Source: Hyphomicrobiales bacterium (lineage in GTDB: Bacteria > Pseudomonadota > Alphaproteobacteria > Rhizobiales > Rhizobiaceae). From it: a DNA stretch of 64,000 bases. The first letter of the stretch is position 1. Every line of letters starts with the position of its first letter. Where the stretch lies: assembly GCA_900472485.1 (NCBI GenBank), contig UCII01000034.1, positions 1 through 64,000 on the forward strand. The letters run 5' to 3'. The position numbers and the translations under genes are program-made. Shown here one piece after another: positions 17,685 through 26,338 of the stretch. The notes under the pieces were generated by a model. It ran no database searches. It was given only the letters and a program-made list of their open reading frames with translations, and was not told the DNA's origin.

Positions 17685-20600
17685 TCAGCTGCAGCCGCTC
17701 GTGGCTCCACAGGTGTCGCACTTCTCGCAAGTTCCATTCCGGACCATGGTGAAGTTCTGGCACTCGGTGCACATGTTGCCCGTGTAGCCCTGCATGATGG
17801 AGCGGGCGCGGCGTTCGGATTCCAGCTTCTTGGCCTCCGTCTTGGCATTGGCTGCTTCGCTTGCCGCATTCTCGGTGAAGAGGCCTGTCGCGGATTCGGC
17901 GATGACTTCCTCGGCGATCTCTTCGGCCAATTCCTTTGCGCGCTCCTCATAATCGCGCTTGAAGGCGACGACTTCGGAGGTCGAGACGGAGCTTGCCGGC
18001 TCCAGCTTGCGGACCGTGTTGCCGGCGAAAGCCGTCACCGTACCAAGCGAGGCGGCGCGGGCAGGGGCAGCCGTTGCCGAACCCTTGGCTTCGGCTGCCG
18101 GACGCTCGCCCGATGTCGGCACCAGCGTCGGCTTGTAGCCGCGGGTCAGGCCCTTGGAGACGACATCGGCCTTGCCTTCGGAAACGCCACGGCCGAGCGC
18201 CGTGTTGTTGAAGTCGGACGTGTCGACATGGGCGAGATCGTGGCGGCCGAGATAGGAGATCGCCAGTTCGCGGAACACGTAATCGAGGATCGACGTCGCG
18301 TTCTTGATGGCGTCGTTGCCCGTGACGATGCCGGCCGGCTCGAACTTCGTGAAGGTGAAGGCGTCGACATATTCCTCGAGCGGCACGCCATATTGCAGGC
18401 CGAGCGAGACGGAGATCGCGAAGTTGTTGATGAAGGCGCGCAGGGCTGAGCCTTCCTTGTTCATATCAAGGAAGATTTCACCGAGACGGCCGTCGTCATA
18501 TTCGCCGGTGCGCAGGAAGATGGTGTGACCGCCGATCTTGGCCTTCTGGGTATAACCCTTGCGGCGGCTCGGAAGTTTTTCCTGCGTACGCACGACCTTC
18601 TCGATCACGCGCTCGACGATCTTTTCCGTGATGGTGACGGCCTGGGCGGCGACCGGCGCCTGCAGGAATTCCTCCAGCGCATCCTCATCGCTGTCATCCT
18701 CGATCAGTGATGCGTTCAGCGGCTGGCTGAGCTTGGAGCCGTCGCGATAGAGCGCGTTCGCCTTGAGGCCGAGCTTCCAGGACAGCATGTAGGCGTTCTT
18801 GCAATCCTCGACAGTCGCCTCGTTCGGCATGTTGATCGTCTTGGAGATAGCGCCCGAGATGAACGGCTGCGCTGCCGCCATCATGCGGATGTGGCTTTCG
18901 ACCGAGAGATAGCGCTTGCCGATCTTGCCGCACGGGTTGGCGCAATCGAAGACAGCCAGATGCTCTTGTCTCAGGAATGGAGCGCCTTCCAGCGTCATCG
19001 CACCGCAGACATGGATGTTCGCAGCCTCGATATCCTTCTTCGAGAAGCCGAGATGGTCGAGCAGGTTGAAGCTCATATCGGCCATCTGCTCGTCGGACAC
19101 CTTCAGCGTGCCCTTCAGGAAGTCGGCGCCGAGCGTCCATTGGTTGAAGACGAACTTGATGTCGAAGGCGCTCTTCAGTGCTGCGTTGACCGCATCGACC
19201 TTCTCAGCCGTGAAGCCCTTGGCCTTCAGCGTCGACGGGTTGATGGCCGGAGCCTGGTTCAGGTTGCCATGACCGACCGCATAGGCCTCGATTTCGGCGA
19301 TCTGGCTTTCGGAATAGCCGAGCGTGCGCAGTGCTTCCGGAACGGCACGGTTGATGATCTTGAAGTAGCCGCCACCGGCGAGCTTCTTGAATTTCACCAG
19401 GGCGAAGTCAGGCTCGATGCCGGTCGTGTCGCAATCCATGACGAGGCCGATCGTGCCGGTCGGCGCGATTACGGTTGCCTGGGCGTTGCGGTAGCCATGC
19501 TTTTCGCCGAGCTCCAGCGCCTTGTCCCAGGCAGCCTTGGCATGGGCGACGAGATCCTGGTCCGGATTGTCGGAATGGATCAGCGCCACTGGATTGACCG
19601 ACAGGTTCTCATAGCCCGAGGCTTCGCCATAAGCGGCGCGGCGATGATTGCGGATGACGCGCAGCATATTCTCGCGGTTCGGCTTGAACATCGGGAAGGT
19701 CCCGAGCTCGGAGGCCATTTCCGCCGAAGTCGCATAAGCGATGCCGGTCATGATCGCGGTCAGCGAGCCGGCGATGGCGCGAGCTTCGTCCGAGTCATAA
19801 GGGATGCCCGACGACATCAGCAGGCCGCCGATATTGGCGTAGCCGAGGCCGAGCGTGCGGTATTCGTAGGAGAGTTCGGCAATGCGGCGCGAGGGGAACT
19901 GCGCCATCATCACGGAGATTTCGAGAACGACGGTCCAGAGGCGGACGGCATGCTCGTAATCGGCAATGTTGATGCGCTTCGTCGCTGCGTCCTTGAAGGT
20001 CATCAGGTTCAGCGAAGCGAGGTTGCAGGCCGTGTCGTCGAGGAACATGTATTCCGAGCACGGATTGGAGGCGCGGATCGGGCCGGCAGCCGGGCTGGTG
20101 TGCCAGTCGTTCATCGTCGTGTTGAAGTGCAGGCCCGGATCGGCCGATGCCCAGGCGGCGTAGGAGATGGATTCCCAGAGGTCGCGGGCTTTCAGCGTCT
20201 TTACGACCTTGCCGTCCTTGCGGGCGGTCAGGTTCCAGTCGCCATCATTCTCGACGGCACGCAGGAAGTCATCCTTGATCGAGACGGAATTGTTGGAGTT
20301 CTGGCCGGATACGGTGAGATAGGCTTCCGAATCCCAGTCCGTGTCGTAGGTCTTGAATTCGAGATCCTTGTAGCCCTGGCGGGCGAACTGAATGACGCGC
20401 TGGACGTAGTTTTCCGGAACCTGATCCTTCTTGGCAGCGCGGATCTCGCGCTTCAGGGCCGGGTTCTTGGCCGGGTCGAAGCAATCGTCATTGTCGCCTT
20501 CGCAGTTGACAGTCGCCTTCATGATCGCCTTCAGGTGCTTGGCGACGATCTTCGAGCCGGTCACGAGGGCGGCAACCTTCTGCTCTTCCTTGACCTTCCA

Positions 20601-21485
20601 GTTGATGTAATCCTCGATATCCGGATGGTCGATGTCGACGACGACCATCTTGGCGGCGCGGCGGGTCGTGCCGCCCGACTTGATGGCGCCGGCAGCGCGA
20701 TCGCCGATCTTCAGGAAGCTCATGAGGCCGGAGGAACGGCCGCCGCCGGAAAGCTTTTCACCCTCGGCGCGCAGCATCGAGAAGTTCGAGCCGGTGCCGG
20801 AGCCGTACTTGAAGAGACGGGCCTCGCGGACCCACAGGTCCATGATGCCGCCCTCGTTGACGAGGTCGTCCTCGACGGACTGAATGAAGCAGGCATGCGG
20901 CTGCGGATGCTCATAGGCCGACTTGGACTTGGTGAGCTTGCCGGTGAAGGGATCGACATAATAATGGCCCTGGCCGGGGCCATCGATACCATAGGCCCAG
21001 TGCATGCCGGTGTTGAACCATTGCGGGGAATTCGGAGCGACGCGCTGCGTGGCGAGCATATAGGCGAGCTCGTCCTGGAAAGCGGAGGCGTCTTCCTCCG
21101 ACGAGAAGTAGCCGCCCTTCCAGCCCCAGTAGGTCCATGTGCCGGCAAGGCGGTCGAAGACCTGGCGGGCATCGGTTTCGGAGCCGCTCTGCTGATCCTT
21201 GGGCAGATCTTTCATGGCCGCATCATCGGGCACGGAACGCCACAGGAAGGAAGGAACGTCGTTTTCCTCGACCTTCTTCAGCTTGGCGGGCACGCCGGCC
21301 TTGCGGAAATACTTTTGCGCGAGAATGTCGGCGGCGACCTGCGAGAACTGCGCGGGTACGTCGATGTTTTCGAGGCGGAACACGATCGAACCGTCAGGAT
21401 TCTTGATCTCGCTCGTCGCCTTGCGGAATTCGATATCCGCATAGGGTGACTGGCCGGCCTTCGTAAAACGACGTTCGATGCGCAT
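17685..21485 (-). CDS. nrdJ: Vitamin B12-dependent (class II) ribonucleoside-diphosphate reductase
   Basis: A 1266-residue enzyme that reduces ribonucleotides to deoxyribonucleotides using adenosylcobalamin, so it works with or without oxygen. Residues 1-160 lead into NSPQWFNTGMHW. A conserved cysteine lies in the PHACFIQSVEDD segment (Cys199), the catalytic Cys-Glu centre in NPCSEYMFLDDTACNL (about residue 473), and the PTGTIGLVMDCDTTG phosphate-binding region further on. The C-terminus ends in a cysteine-rich zinc-ribbon-like tail (CTECQ...CEKCDTCG) that likely re-reduces the active site. Its length matches long alphaproteobacterial NrdJ. Upstream NrdR-box-like sites suggest control by NrdR. 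Confidence 0.97.
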   Translation of the reverse strand: MRIERRFTKAGQSPYADIEFRKATSEIKNPDGSIVFRLENIDVPAQFSQVAADILAQKYFRKAGVPAKLKKVEENDVPSFLWRSVPDDAAMKDLPKDQQSGSETDARQVFDRLAGTWTYWGWKGGYFSSEEDASAFQDELAYMLATQRVAPNSPQWFNTGMHWAYGIDGPGQGHYYVDPFTGKLTKSKSAYEHPQPHACFIQSVEDDLVNEGGIMDLWVREARLFKYGSGTGSNFSMLRAEGEKLSGGGRSSGLMSFLKIGDRAAGAIKSGGTTRRAAKMVVVDIDHPDIEDYINWKVKEEQKVAALVTGSKIVAKHLKAIMKATVNCEGDNDDCFDPAKNPALKREIRAAKKDQVPENYVQRVIQFARQGYKDLEFKTYDTDWDSEAYLTVSGQNSNNSVSIKDDFLRAVENDGDWNLTARKDGKVVKTLKARDLWESISYAAWASADPGLHFNTTMNDWHTSPAAGPIRASNPCSEYMFLDDTACNLASLNLMTFKDAATKRINIADYEHAVRLWTVVLEISVMMAQFPSRRIAELSYEYRTLGLGYANIGGLLMSSGIPYDSDEARAIAGSLTAIMTGIAYATSAEMASELGTFPMFKPNRENMLRVIRNHRRAAYGEASGYENLSVNPVALIHSDNPDQDLVAHAKAAWDKALELGEKHGYRNAQATVIAPTGTIGLVMDCDTTGIEPDFALVKFKKLAGGGYFKIINRAVPEALRTLGYSESQIAEIEAYAVGHGNLNQAPAINPSTLKAKGFTAEKVDAVNAALKSAFDIKFVFNQWTLGADFLKGTLKVSDEQMADMSFNLLDHLGFSKKDIEAANIHVCGAMTLEGAPFLRQEHLAVFDCANPCGKIGKRYLSVESHIRMMAAAQPFISGAISKTINMPNEATVEDCKNAYMLSWKLGLKANALYRDGSKLSQPLNASLIEDDSDEDALEEFLQAPVAAQAVTITEKIVERVIEKVVRTQEKLPSRRKGYTQKAKIGGHTIFLRTGEYDDGRLGEIFLDMNKEGSALRAFINNFAISVSLGLQYGVPLEEYVDAFTFTKFEPAGIVTGNDAIKNATSILDYVFRELAISYLGRHDLAHVDTSDFNNTALGRGVSEGKADVVSKGLTRGYKPTLVPTSGERPAAEAKGSATAAPARAASLGTVTAFAGNTVRKLEPASSVSTSEVVAFKRDYEERAKELAEEIAEEVIAESATGLFTENAASEAANAKTEAKKLESERRARSIMQGYTGNMCTECQNFTMVRNGTCEKCDTCGATSGCS

Positions 21486-21620
21486 GGTCCCAATCCTTCA
21501 TTCGTTGGTGTGCGCCCGCATGCAAGCAGGGCGCAAAAATTCTCATTCCGGCATCGCGAATTCAACGCGCAGCCAGCTTCCGATCCGCTCTTTGACAGGA
21601 GGTGTCACCCGGAGATGTCT

Positions 21621-21667
21621 TTCCTGTATCTTGTGGTGATGGTGGCTGCAAACACTAAATATAGTAT
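21621..21667 (-). promoter_or_regulatory. Tandem NrdR boxes upstream of nrdJ
   Basis: Two 16-base sites resemble the NrdR box (consensus close to ACACTATATATAGTGT). The site at 21652-21667 is ACACTAAATATAGTAT, 14 of 16 matches. The site at 21621-21636 is TTCCTGTATCTTGTGG, a weaker match. Their centres are 31 bases apart, the spacing known for paired NrdR boxes, and they lie 136-182 bases upstream of the nrdJ start. NrdR is a repressor that senses ATP/dATP and binds such pairs before RNR operons. The function here is inferred from sequence and spacing. Confidence 0.7.
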
Positions 21668-22144
21668 TAACAGCTTATTGCCGCCAGTCCCCGCATATGT
21701 TTTTTCGGCAGCTCGAGCTCGGCACAAAAATCCTCACGGCGGGCCACCTGCACAGGTGAATCACCTTGAATCCAAATCCGATTTCGAATTGAGAACCAGT
21801 CCTCGTAACCCCGCCTGGTCCAGTCGCCGCCGCAACGTCGTCCATTAACTTTGAAAGACCCGATTCCGTCAAGGGGTGGTTTGTAACGGATTGCTAACCA
21901 CAATATCTTGTGGGCTCACCTGTGGAAACTGGGGAAACGCCAGTAGGCTAAGAGATTCAAGAGCTTGAGGAGGGATGCTCGCCCTTCGCGCGACCGTTGG
22001 CGCAGCAAGTATCATCACCGGCGGTGTCGAAAGCGACAAAATTGTGACCGTGACCCCGATGCCATTGGCAGCGCGGCAAATTCATGCCGTGACGCATCAT
22101 GATTCGGGTGGAAAGCCTTGAATCTCACGCTTTCTCGCCTTTGT

Positions 22145-22181
22145 GGCGCCCACTAAATCTAGTGGGCGCCGCAGCGCCCAC
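22145..22181. repeat. Overlapping mutually exclusive stem-loops
   Basis: GGCGCCCACTA (22145-22155) pairs perfectly with TAGTGGGCGCC (22160-22170) over 11 bp with a four-base loop. The second arm also pairs with GCGCCCAC at 22174-22181 through GTGGGCGC at 22162-22169, so only one stem can form at a time. It lies about 80-115 bases past the gpt stop codon on the gpt strand. No U tract follows. The role is unknown; termination or 3' end protection is possible. Confidence 0.55.
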
Positions 22182-22259
22182 CTCTATTACCGTTATCCGA
22201 ATCAGATTTCGGCATCGCGATCAGATCTTGACTGATTCGCGCCTCCGGGCAGCTGGAGA

Positions 22260-22757
22260 TCAGCCGCGATGGCCCTTGGCGATCGGTTCCTGATAGGTGA
22301 AGCCCATATCCCAGGGGAAGTAGATCCAGGTGTCTTGGCTAACTTCGGTGATGAAGGTGTCGATGGTTGGCACCCCCTTCGGCTTGGCATAGACGCAGGC
22401 GAAATGCGCCTTCGGCAGCAGGTTGCGAACCTCGACGGCGGTCTTGCCGGTATCGGTGAGATCGTCGATGACAAGTACGCCTTCGCCACCATTGACCGAC
22501 AGTTCCGGTGCAATACCCTTGAGCAGGTTCATTTCGCCTTGGCTGGAATAGTCGTGATAGGAGGCGACACAGACCGTCTCGATCAGCCGGATGTTAAGCT
22601 CGCGAGAGATGATGGCGGCCGGCACGAGGCCGCCGCGAGTGATGCAGACGATTGCCTTGAATTCACGGTTGAGGCCGGCAAGCCGCCAGGCAAGCGCGCG
22701 CGCATCGCGATGGAACTGATCCCAGGATACGGGAAAGGCTTTATCGGGCAGGGACAT
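22260..22757 (-). CDS. gpt: Xanthine phosphoribosyltransferase
   Basis: A 165-residue purine salvage enzyme that joins xanthine (or guanine) to PRPP. The type I PRTase signature is GVLVIDDLTDTGKTA, with the two acidic residues of the PRPP loop; the N-terminal basic/Gly motif is CITRGGLVPA. Length agrees with Gpt (about 150-165 residues). The start at ATG 22757 has GGAG upstream; the frame is open to 22847, but the extra residues are not family-like. It is cytoplasmic or membrane-associated. The gene stands alone, with the UspA-family gene further upstream. Confidence 0.93.
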   Translation of the reverse strand: MSLPDKAFPVSWDQFHRDARALAWRLAGLNREFKAIVCITRGGLVPAAIISRELNIRLIETVCVASYHDYSSQGEMNLLKGIAPELSVNGGEGVLVIDDLTDTGKTAVEVRNLLPKAHFACVYAKPKGVPTIDTFITEVSQDTWIYFPWDMGFTYQEPIAKGHRG

Positions 22758-23072
22758 GGCAGAAAGCTCCGGGGCATGGAATAATAACGCACCGGCGGCG
22801 CCGGCGACCCTGAGCAGACCCCGCGCCGGGCGCGGACCAAGAACCAAATCCGGAACGCGATTCGCTTGCTATCTGCTTGAACAGGATCTCATCCGGGAAA
22901 AGCCTAGGCTTTTCGGGATCATGCCCCTTAGACCGCGCGAACGGCTCCCTGGCGGGAATTCTGTCATCGGTCGCTGCTTTCTGCTGGATTTGCGGGCAAA
23001 AGGCAATAGCTGCAAGGGGCGCAACCGATGCACATTTGCACCGGTTGCCGCAGGATTTGAGCTTTAAGCCGT
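22758..23072. other. 315-base gap with RIME-like palindrome
   Basis: No gene is supported. At 22897-22914 there is a perfect 18-base palindrome (GAAAAGCCT-AGGCTTTTC), flanked by CCGG on the left and GGGATCATGC on the right. The pattern resembles the short interspersed palindromes of rhizobial intergenic DNA. The rest shows nothing recognisable. Confidence 0.5.
22890..22924. repeat. RIME-like interspersed palindrome
   Basis: The perfect inverted repeat GAAAAGCCTAGGCTTTTC at 22897-22914 is extended by partly complementary CCGG and CGGGATC flanks. It lies between gpt and the UspA-family gene. I recognise the general type (rhizobial intergenic mosaic palindromes) from memory; copy number was not checked. 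Confidence 0.5.
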
Positions 23073-23918
23073 TCAGCGGGCCAGCAGCGTCATCGCCGTC
23101 ATCGATTGCAGCAGGGTGCGCGTCGTGCCGCCGAAGATCATCTGCCACAGCCAGGAATGCGTATAGGCGCCCATGACCAGCAGGTCGATGCTGTCGTCTG
23201 CCAGCCGGTTTTCGATGACCTGCGACGGCGTCGACTTGCCGCTGCAGGCTGCCGTCTCGAACTTGGCGCGAACGCCGTGGCGCGTCAGCGCGGCGGCTAT
23301 CCGGACGCCGGTTTCCTTGGACGGATGTGGGTCCTTTTCCGAGGTGCTGACGGAAAGGATCTCGACTGAATCCGCAGCCTTGAGGAAAGGCAGGGCGTCG
23401 AAGGTGGCGCGCGCCACTTCCTTCGAGCCGTTCCAGGCGATCAGCACGCGGCGGACGGGCTTCGGCTCCTTGAGAATGTAGGGGATCAACAGGACCGGCC
23501 GGCCGCTGTCGAACAGGAAGGTTTCGACATCGACCTGAGTATCGGCATATTTCGACGGGTCCGGCTGCACGGCCACCAGGAGATCGGCGCTGCGGGCGCT
23601 TTCGATCAATGGCTCGGTGCCGTAGCCGACCGTACTGGCAAAGCTATGCCATTCGTAATCGAGACCGGCGCGTTCCATCTTCGAGCGGAACACCCGTTCG
23701 ATTTCGACCGCCTGATTATGGGCGACATCCTGAAGCGCCTGAACAGCGACAGGGTCCGGAATCTCCATGGGCGCCACCAGCGGCACCGTCGAGACGATTT
23801 CCGCATGAAGCCCGACGACATGGGCGCCATGCTCCTTTGCGAGGGCGGCTGAGAACTCCGCCGCGACGCGCGTGTTGTCGGGATTGTCGAGAACGGTCAC
23901 TATCGTTTTGTAGGACAT
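23073..23918 (-). CDS. Universal stress protein (two-domain UspA family)
   Basis: A 281-residue protein, twice the usual single Usp length, so probably tandem Usp folds. It opens with YKTIVTVLDNPDNTRVAAEF. The second half has LIAWNGSKEVARATFDALPFL and the ATP-binding loop GAYTHSWLWQMIFGGTTRTLL near the C-terminus. Such proteins are cytoplasmic and help survival under stress, with or without ATP binding. ATG 23918 is preceded by GGGAGAT; five extra residues are possible upstream. Confidence 0.9.
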   Translation of the reverse strand: MSYKTIVTVLDNPDNTRVAAEFSAALAKEHGAHVVGLHAEIVSTVPLVAPMEIPDPVAVQALQDVAHNQAVEIERVFRSKMERAGLDYEWHSFASTVGYGTEPLIESARSADLLVAVQPDPSKYADTQVDVETFLFDSGRPVLLIPYILKEPKPVRRVLIAWNGSKEVARATFDALPFLKAADSVEILSVSTSEKDPHPSKETGVRIAAALTRHGVRAKFETAACSGKSTPSQVIENRLADDSIDLLVMGAYTHSWLWQMIFGGTTRTLLQSMTAMTLLAR

Positions 23919-24066
23919 GAAGAGATCTCCCATGCGGAAGGGTTGGATCGGATCATGATATCAGCATTCCGCTACAAGATAATGCTCTGAATGCTCTCAG
24001 GGTTCCCCGGAAGTACACGTCCTCGTTGAGAATCAGGCTTCAGCCGACTGATTTTCGATACAGCGC

Positions 24067-24086
24067 GCGCGTCATATATGACGCGC
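24067..24086. repeat. 20-bp perfect palindrome
   Basis: GCGCGTCATATATGACGCGC reads the same on both strands over 20 bases. It lies between the UspA-family gene and the MoCF-domain gene, just before a longer interspersed palindrome. It could bind a dimeric regulator or form a cruciform-like hairpin; no known box was matched. Confidence 0.6.
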
Positions 24087-24113
24087 AAAGGTCGCTGTAA
24101 TACTTTAAGTCTG

Positions 24114-24160
24114 CTGCATAATTTATCCTTAAATCGATTTCGATTTAAGGAATCATGCAG
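24114..24160. repeat. Interspersed rhizobial palindromic element
   Basis: Arms CCTTAAATCGA (24127-24137) and TCGATTTAAGG (24140-24150) are perfectly complementary around a two-base centre, and outer arms CTGCAT (24114-24119) and ATGCAG (24155-24160) extend the structure. The stop codon of the minus-strand MoCF-domain gene lies within the right outer arm. I recognise this as a common rhizobial intergenic palindrome; it may terminate that gene. Copy number was not tested. Confidence 0.65.
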
Positions 24161-24908
24161 TTGCTTTCGACTGACGGATGGCCTCGATCATTGCGCGTAC
24201 TTCCGCTGCGACACTTTCGACCAGTTCCGCCGAGCGGCCCCGGACGACGATCTCGGTCGAGAAGAATTGGCCGACATAGCGCGGATAGGAGCCGATGCTG
24301 GTATCCGGATGCGCCTTCTGGATAAGGCCGAGCGGCGTGCCGATCTCGCCCTCGCCATAGGGACACGAAATCGCTGTTGATAGCACCTTTGCGCCGGTCT
24401 TCAGCGTCGGGATGACATTGTCGAGCATCGCCTGGAAGACCTGCGGCACGCCGGCCATGACATAGACATTGCCGATGTTGAAGCCGGGCGCAGTCGAGAC
24501 CGGATTGGCGATATGCTTCGATCCCACGGGCATGCGTGCCATGCGCTGACGGGCCTCGGTGAATTCCATCTCGCGCCGGGCATACATTTCGCCCATGATC
24601 CGCATGGCCTCGGCATCGTGCTCGCAGGGCACACCGAAAGCCTTGGCGATGGCATCGGCGGTGATGTCGTCATGCGTCGGGCCGATGCCGCCTGACGTGA
24701 AGACGTAATCATATTGACCGCGCAGGGCGTCCAGCGCCGATACGATGGCATCTTCATCGTCAGCCACGATGCGGACTTCCTTCAGGTCGATGCCGGCCAG
24801 CAGCAGCACATCGGCAAGATGGCCGATATTCTTGTCCTTGGTCCGGCCGGAGAGCAGTTCGTCGCCGATGGCCAGCATGGCGGCTGTGACAATGATTTCG
24901 TTCGACAT
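24153..24908 (-). CDS. Molybdopterin-binding/CinA N-terminal domain protein
   Basis: A 251-residue protein with a MoCF-biosynthesis/CinA-type domain: AAMLAIGDELLSGRTKDKN at the start, TSGGIGPTHDDITADAIAKAF in the middle and an MAGVPQVFQAML loop later. Full CinA has an added C-terminal nicotinamide-mononucleotide amidase domain, which is missing here, so this is the stand-alone form common in alphaproteobacteria. Known domain functions are FAD/ADP-ribose or molybdopterin-linked nucleotide hydrolysis; the role of the short form is unclear. The start at 24908 gives the normal N-terminus. The stop is inside a palindromic element. Confidence 0.88.
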   Translation of the reverse strand: MSNEIIVTAAMLAIGDELLSGRTKDKNIGHLADVLLLAGIDLKEVRIVADDEDAIVSALDALRGQYDYVFTSGGIGPTHDDITADAIAKAFGVPCEHDAEAMRIMGEMYARREMEFTEARQRMARMPVGSKHIANPVSTAPGFNIGNVYVMAGVPQVFQAMLDNVIPTLKTGAKVLSTAISCPYGEGEIGTPLGLIQKAHPDTSIGSYPRYVGQFFSTEIVVRGRSAELVESVAAEVRAMIEAIRQSKATA

Positions 24909-25148
24909 AAAGTTATCCAGGACAATGCGCGGTCGGCGCGTTCAAAAAGGTCCGAGATAGGTAGCGCTGTTTGCAGCGAATGCAAACGCTCCTTTTGCTG
25001 GGCCGCTGGTCATCACAAGATGTTGCAAGTGGATTTCCGTCTACACAGGATGAACACTGCGTTCTGAGCGTGGGGGCTGCGCCCCTGTCGCATCGCTGAT
25101 ACAACATTCCTCGACATTCAACGCGTCCAACAAACGGGAGACGTTCTC

Positions 25149-25748
25149 ATGGCTAAGGTTCTGGTTCTCTATTATTCCTCGTACGGTCATATCGAGAAGA
25201 TGGCCTATGCTGTCGCAGAAGGTGCAAAGTCCGCCGGTGCTGACGTCACCATCAAGCGCGTGCCGGAACTCGTTCCGGAAGAGGTCGCCAAGGCCTCCTA
25301 CTTCAAGCTCGATCAGGAAGCCCCGATCGCAACGCCGGACGAACTGGCAGACTACGACGCCATCATCGTCGGCGCCGGCACGCGCTTCGGCACGGTCGCC
25401 TCGCAGATGCGCAATTTCTGGGATCAGACCGGCGGCCTCTGGTTCGGCGGCAAGCTCGTCGGCAAGGTCGGCTCGGTCTTCACTTCGTCCGCGACCCAGC
25501 ACGGCGGCCAGGAATCCACCATCCTCGGCTTCATCCCGACGCTTCTCCACCACGGCATGGCCGTCGTCGGCCTCCCTTACGCCTTCCAGGGCCAGATGGG
25601 CACGGAAGAAGTCAAGGGCGGCTCGCCCTACGGCGCCTCCACCATCACCAACGGCGACGGCTCGCGTCAGCCCTCCGAAATCGAACTGGAAGCCGCAAAG
25701 TATCAGGGCGCCCATGTCGCCAAGATCGCAGCCAAGCTCACGGCCTAA
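25149..25748 (+). CDS. wrbA: NAD(P)H:quinone oxidoreductase, WrbA
   Basis: A 199-residue flavodoxin-like enzyme that reduces quinones by two electrons using FMN and NAD(P)H, limiting semiquinone stress. The flavodoxin start KVLVLYYSSYGHIEKMA is the FMN phosphate loop; GAGTRFGTVASQMRNFWDQTG and TSSATQHGGQESTI are strongly conserved WrbA segments. The length matches. It has a GGGAGA site before ATG 25149 and a clear terminator 27 bases after the stop. Confidence 0.97.
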   Translation: MAKVLVLYYSSYGHIEKMAYAVAEGAKSAGADVTIKRVPELVPEEVAKASYFKLDQEAPIATPDELADYDAIIVGAGTRFGTVASQMRNFWDQTGGLWFGGKLVGKVGSVFTSSATQHGGQESTILGFIPTLLHHGMAVVGLPYAFQGQMGTEEVKGGSPYGASTITNGDGSRQPSEIELEAAKYQGAHVAKIAAKLTA

Positions 25749-25774
25749 ATTTGAAAGTCTTGCAAGTATCGAAG

Positions 25775-25800
25775 AGGCGCAGCGAGAGCTGCGCCTTTTT
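25775..25800 (+). terminator. Rho-independent terminator after wrbA
   Basis: A perfect 9-bp stem AGGCGCAGC/GCTGCGCCT around GAGA is followed by a run of T. Confidence 0.9.
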
Positions 25801-25827
25801 CATTGGGATTTTGATGGAATTTAATTT

Positions 25828-25913
25828 TGGTGCGGACGACGGGGGTCGAACCCGTACAGCCAAAGGCCGAGGGATTTTAAGTCCCTTGCGTCTACCAGTT
25901 TCGCCACGTCCGC
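25828..25913 (-). tRNA. tRNA-Leu (anticodon TAA)
   Basis: On the minus strand the 86-base gene begins GCGGACG and ends with encoded CCA. The seven-base acceptor stem is complementary, the anticodon stem-loop is AGGGA-CTTAAAA-TCCCT with anticodon TAA, the T arm contains GGTTCGACCCC, and there is a long variable arm as expected for leucine tRNA. Confidence 0.97.
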
Positions 25914-25996
25914 GTGCCTTTCCCCTTCAAGCACTTGAGCGATTCAGTCAAGGAAATGTTTTGCAGGAAGGGGATCGACAGGTGCCGGTGCGCAGC

Positions 25997-26338
25997 TCAG
26001 TGACCCTTGAGAACGCCGACGAGCGCGGGTGTCAGCTTCTTCTGTTGGAACATGGCCTTGAAATCCGCATAGCTGATCTTTCCCGATACCACACCGTTCA
26101 TCAGTCGCTGACAAAAGAGTCGCTTTGCGTCGCTTCTTTGAGATTTGACGTAGAAAGCGATTTCATCCAGCGTTTCCGGTGGCAGGCGCTGCGACATGCA
26201 CTTGTCGATGACCTGCGCTCGTGCCGTCGGGCTTTCCTTCATAATGGGGATGTTTTTCTCGAAGCTTTTTTCCTGCGAGGCGCAGGAAGCAAGCACCGCA
26301 AGAGTGAAAGCGATTACAGCTAGGCGCATGAGGCGCAT
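25997..26338 (-). CDS. Small putative lipoprotein
   Basis: A 113-residue protein with a lipoprotein signal peptide: hydrophobic stretch AVIAFTLAVLAS followed by Cys19 (LASC lipobox). The mature part has two more cysteines, a middle helix (LPPETLDEIAFYVKSQ) and a C-terminus VGVLKGH. ATG 26338 has GGGGAG nine bases upstream. It is likely attached to a membrane in the periplasm. No named family is recognised. Confidence 0.75.
   Translation of the reverse strand: MRLMRLAVIAFTLAVLASCASQEKSFEKNIPIMKESPTARAQVIDKCMSQRLPPETLDEIAFYVKSQRSDAKRLFCQRLMNGVVSGKISYADFKAMFQQKKLTPALVGVLKGH

Larger units (their letters stand above)
21486..22259. other. 774-base intergenic region: nrdJ promoter, NrdR-like boxes, tandem hairpins
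   Basis: No gene is supported; the short frames in it have no coherent product. It holds the nrdJ promoter side with two NrdR-like boxes (21621-21667), a third box-like palindrome at 21898-21913 (CCACAATATCTTGTGG) and alternative hairpins near the gpt end (22145-22181). The stretch between about 21950 and 22140 shows nothing I recognise. Confidence 0.6.

Noticed and set aside
18891..21449. An 852-codon frame on the plus strand inside nrdJ
   Set aside because: It is antisense to a well-supported nrdJ and has a composition typical of mirror frames; no recognised domain.
21486..22259. A cobalamin riboswitch before nrdJ
   Set aside because: No B12-box-like sequence or fitting stem arrangement was found; the NrdR boxes explain regulation better.
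25828..25913. An integrated element at tRNA-Leu
   Set aside because: Both sides carry ordinary genes (wrbA and a small lipoprotein), with no integrase or duplicated 3' end.
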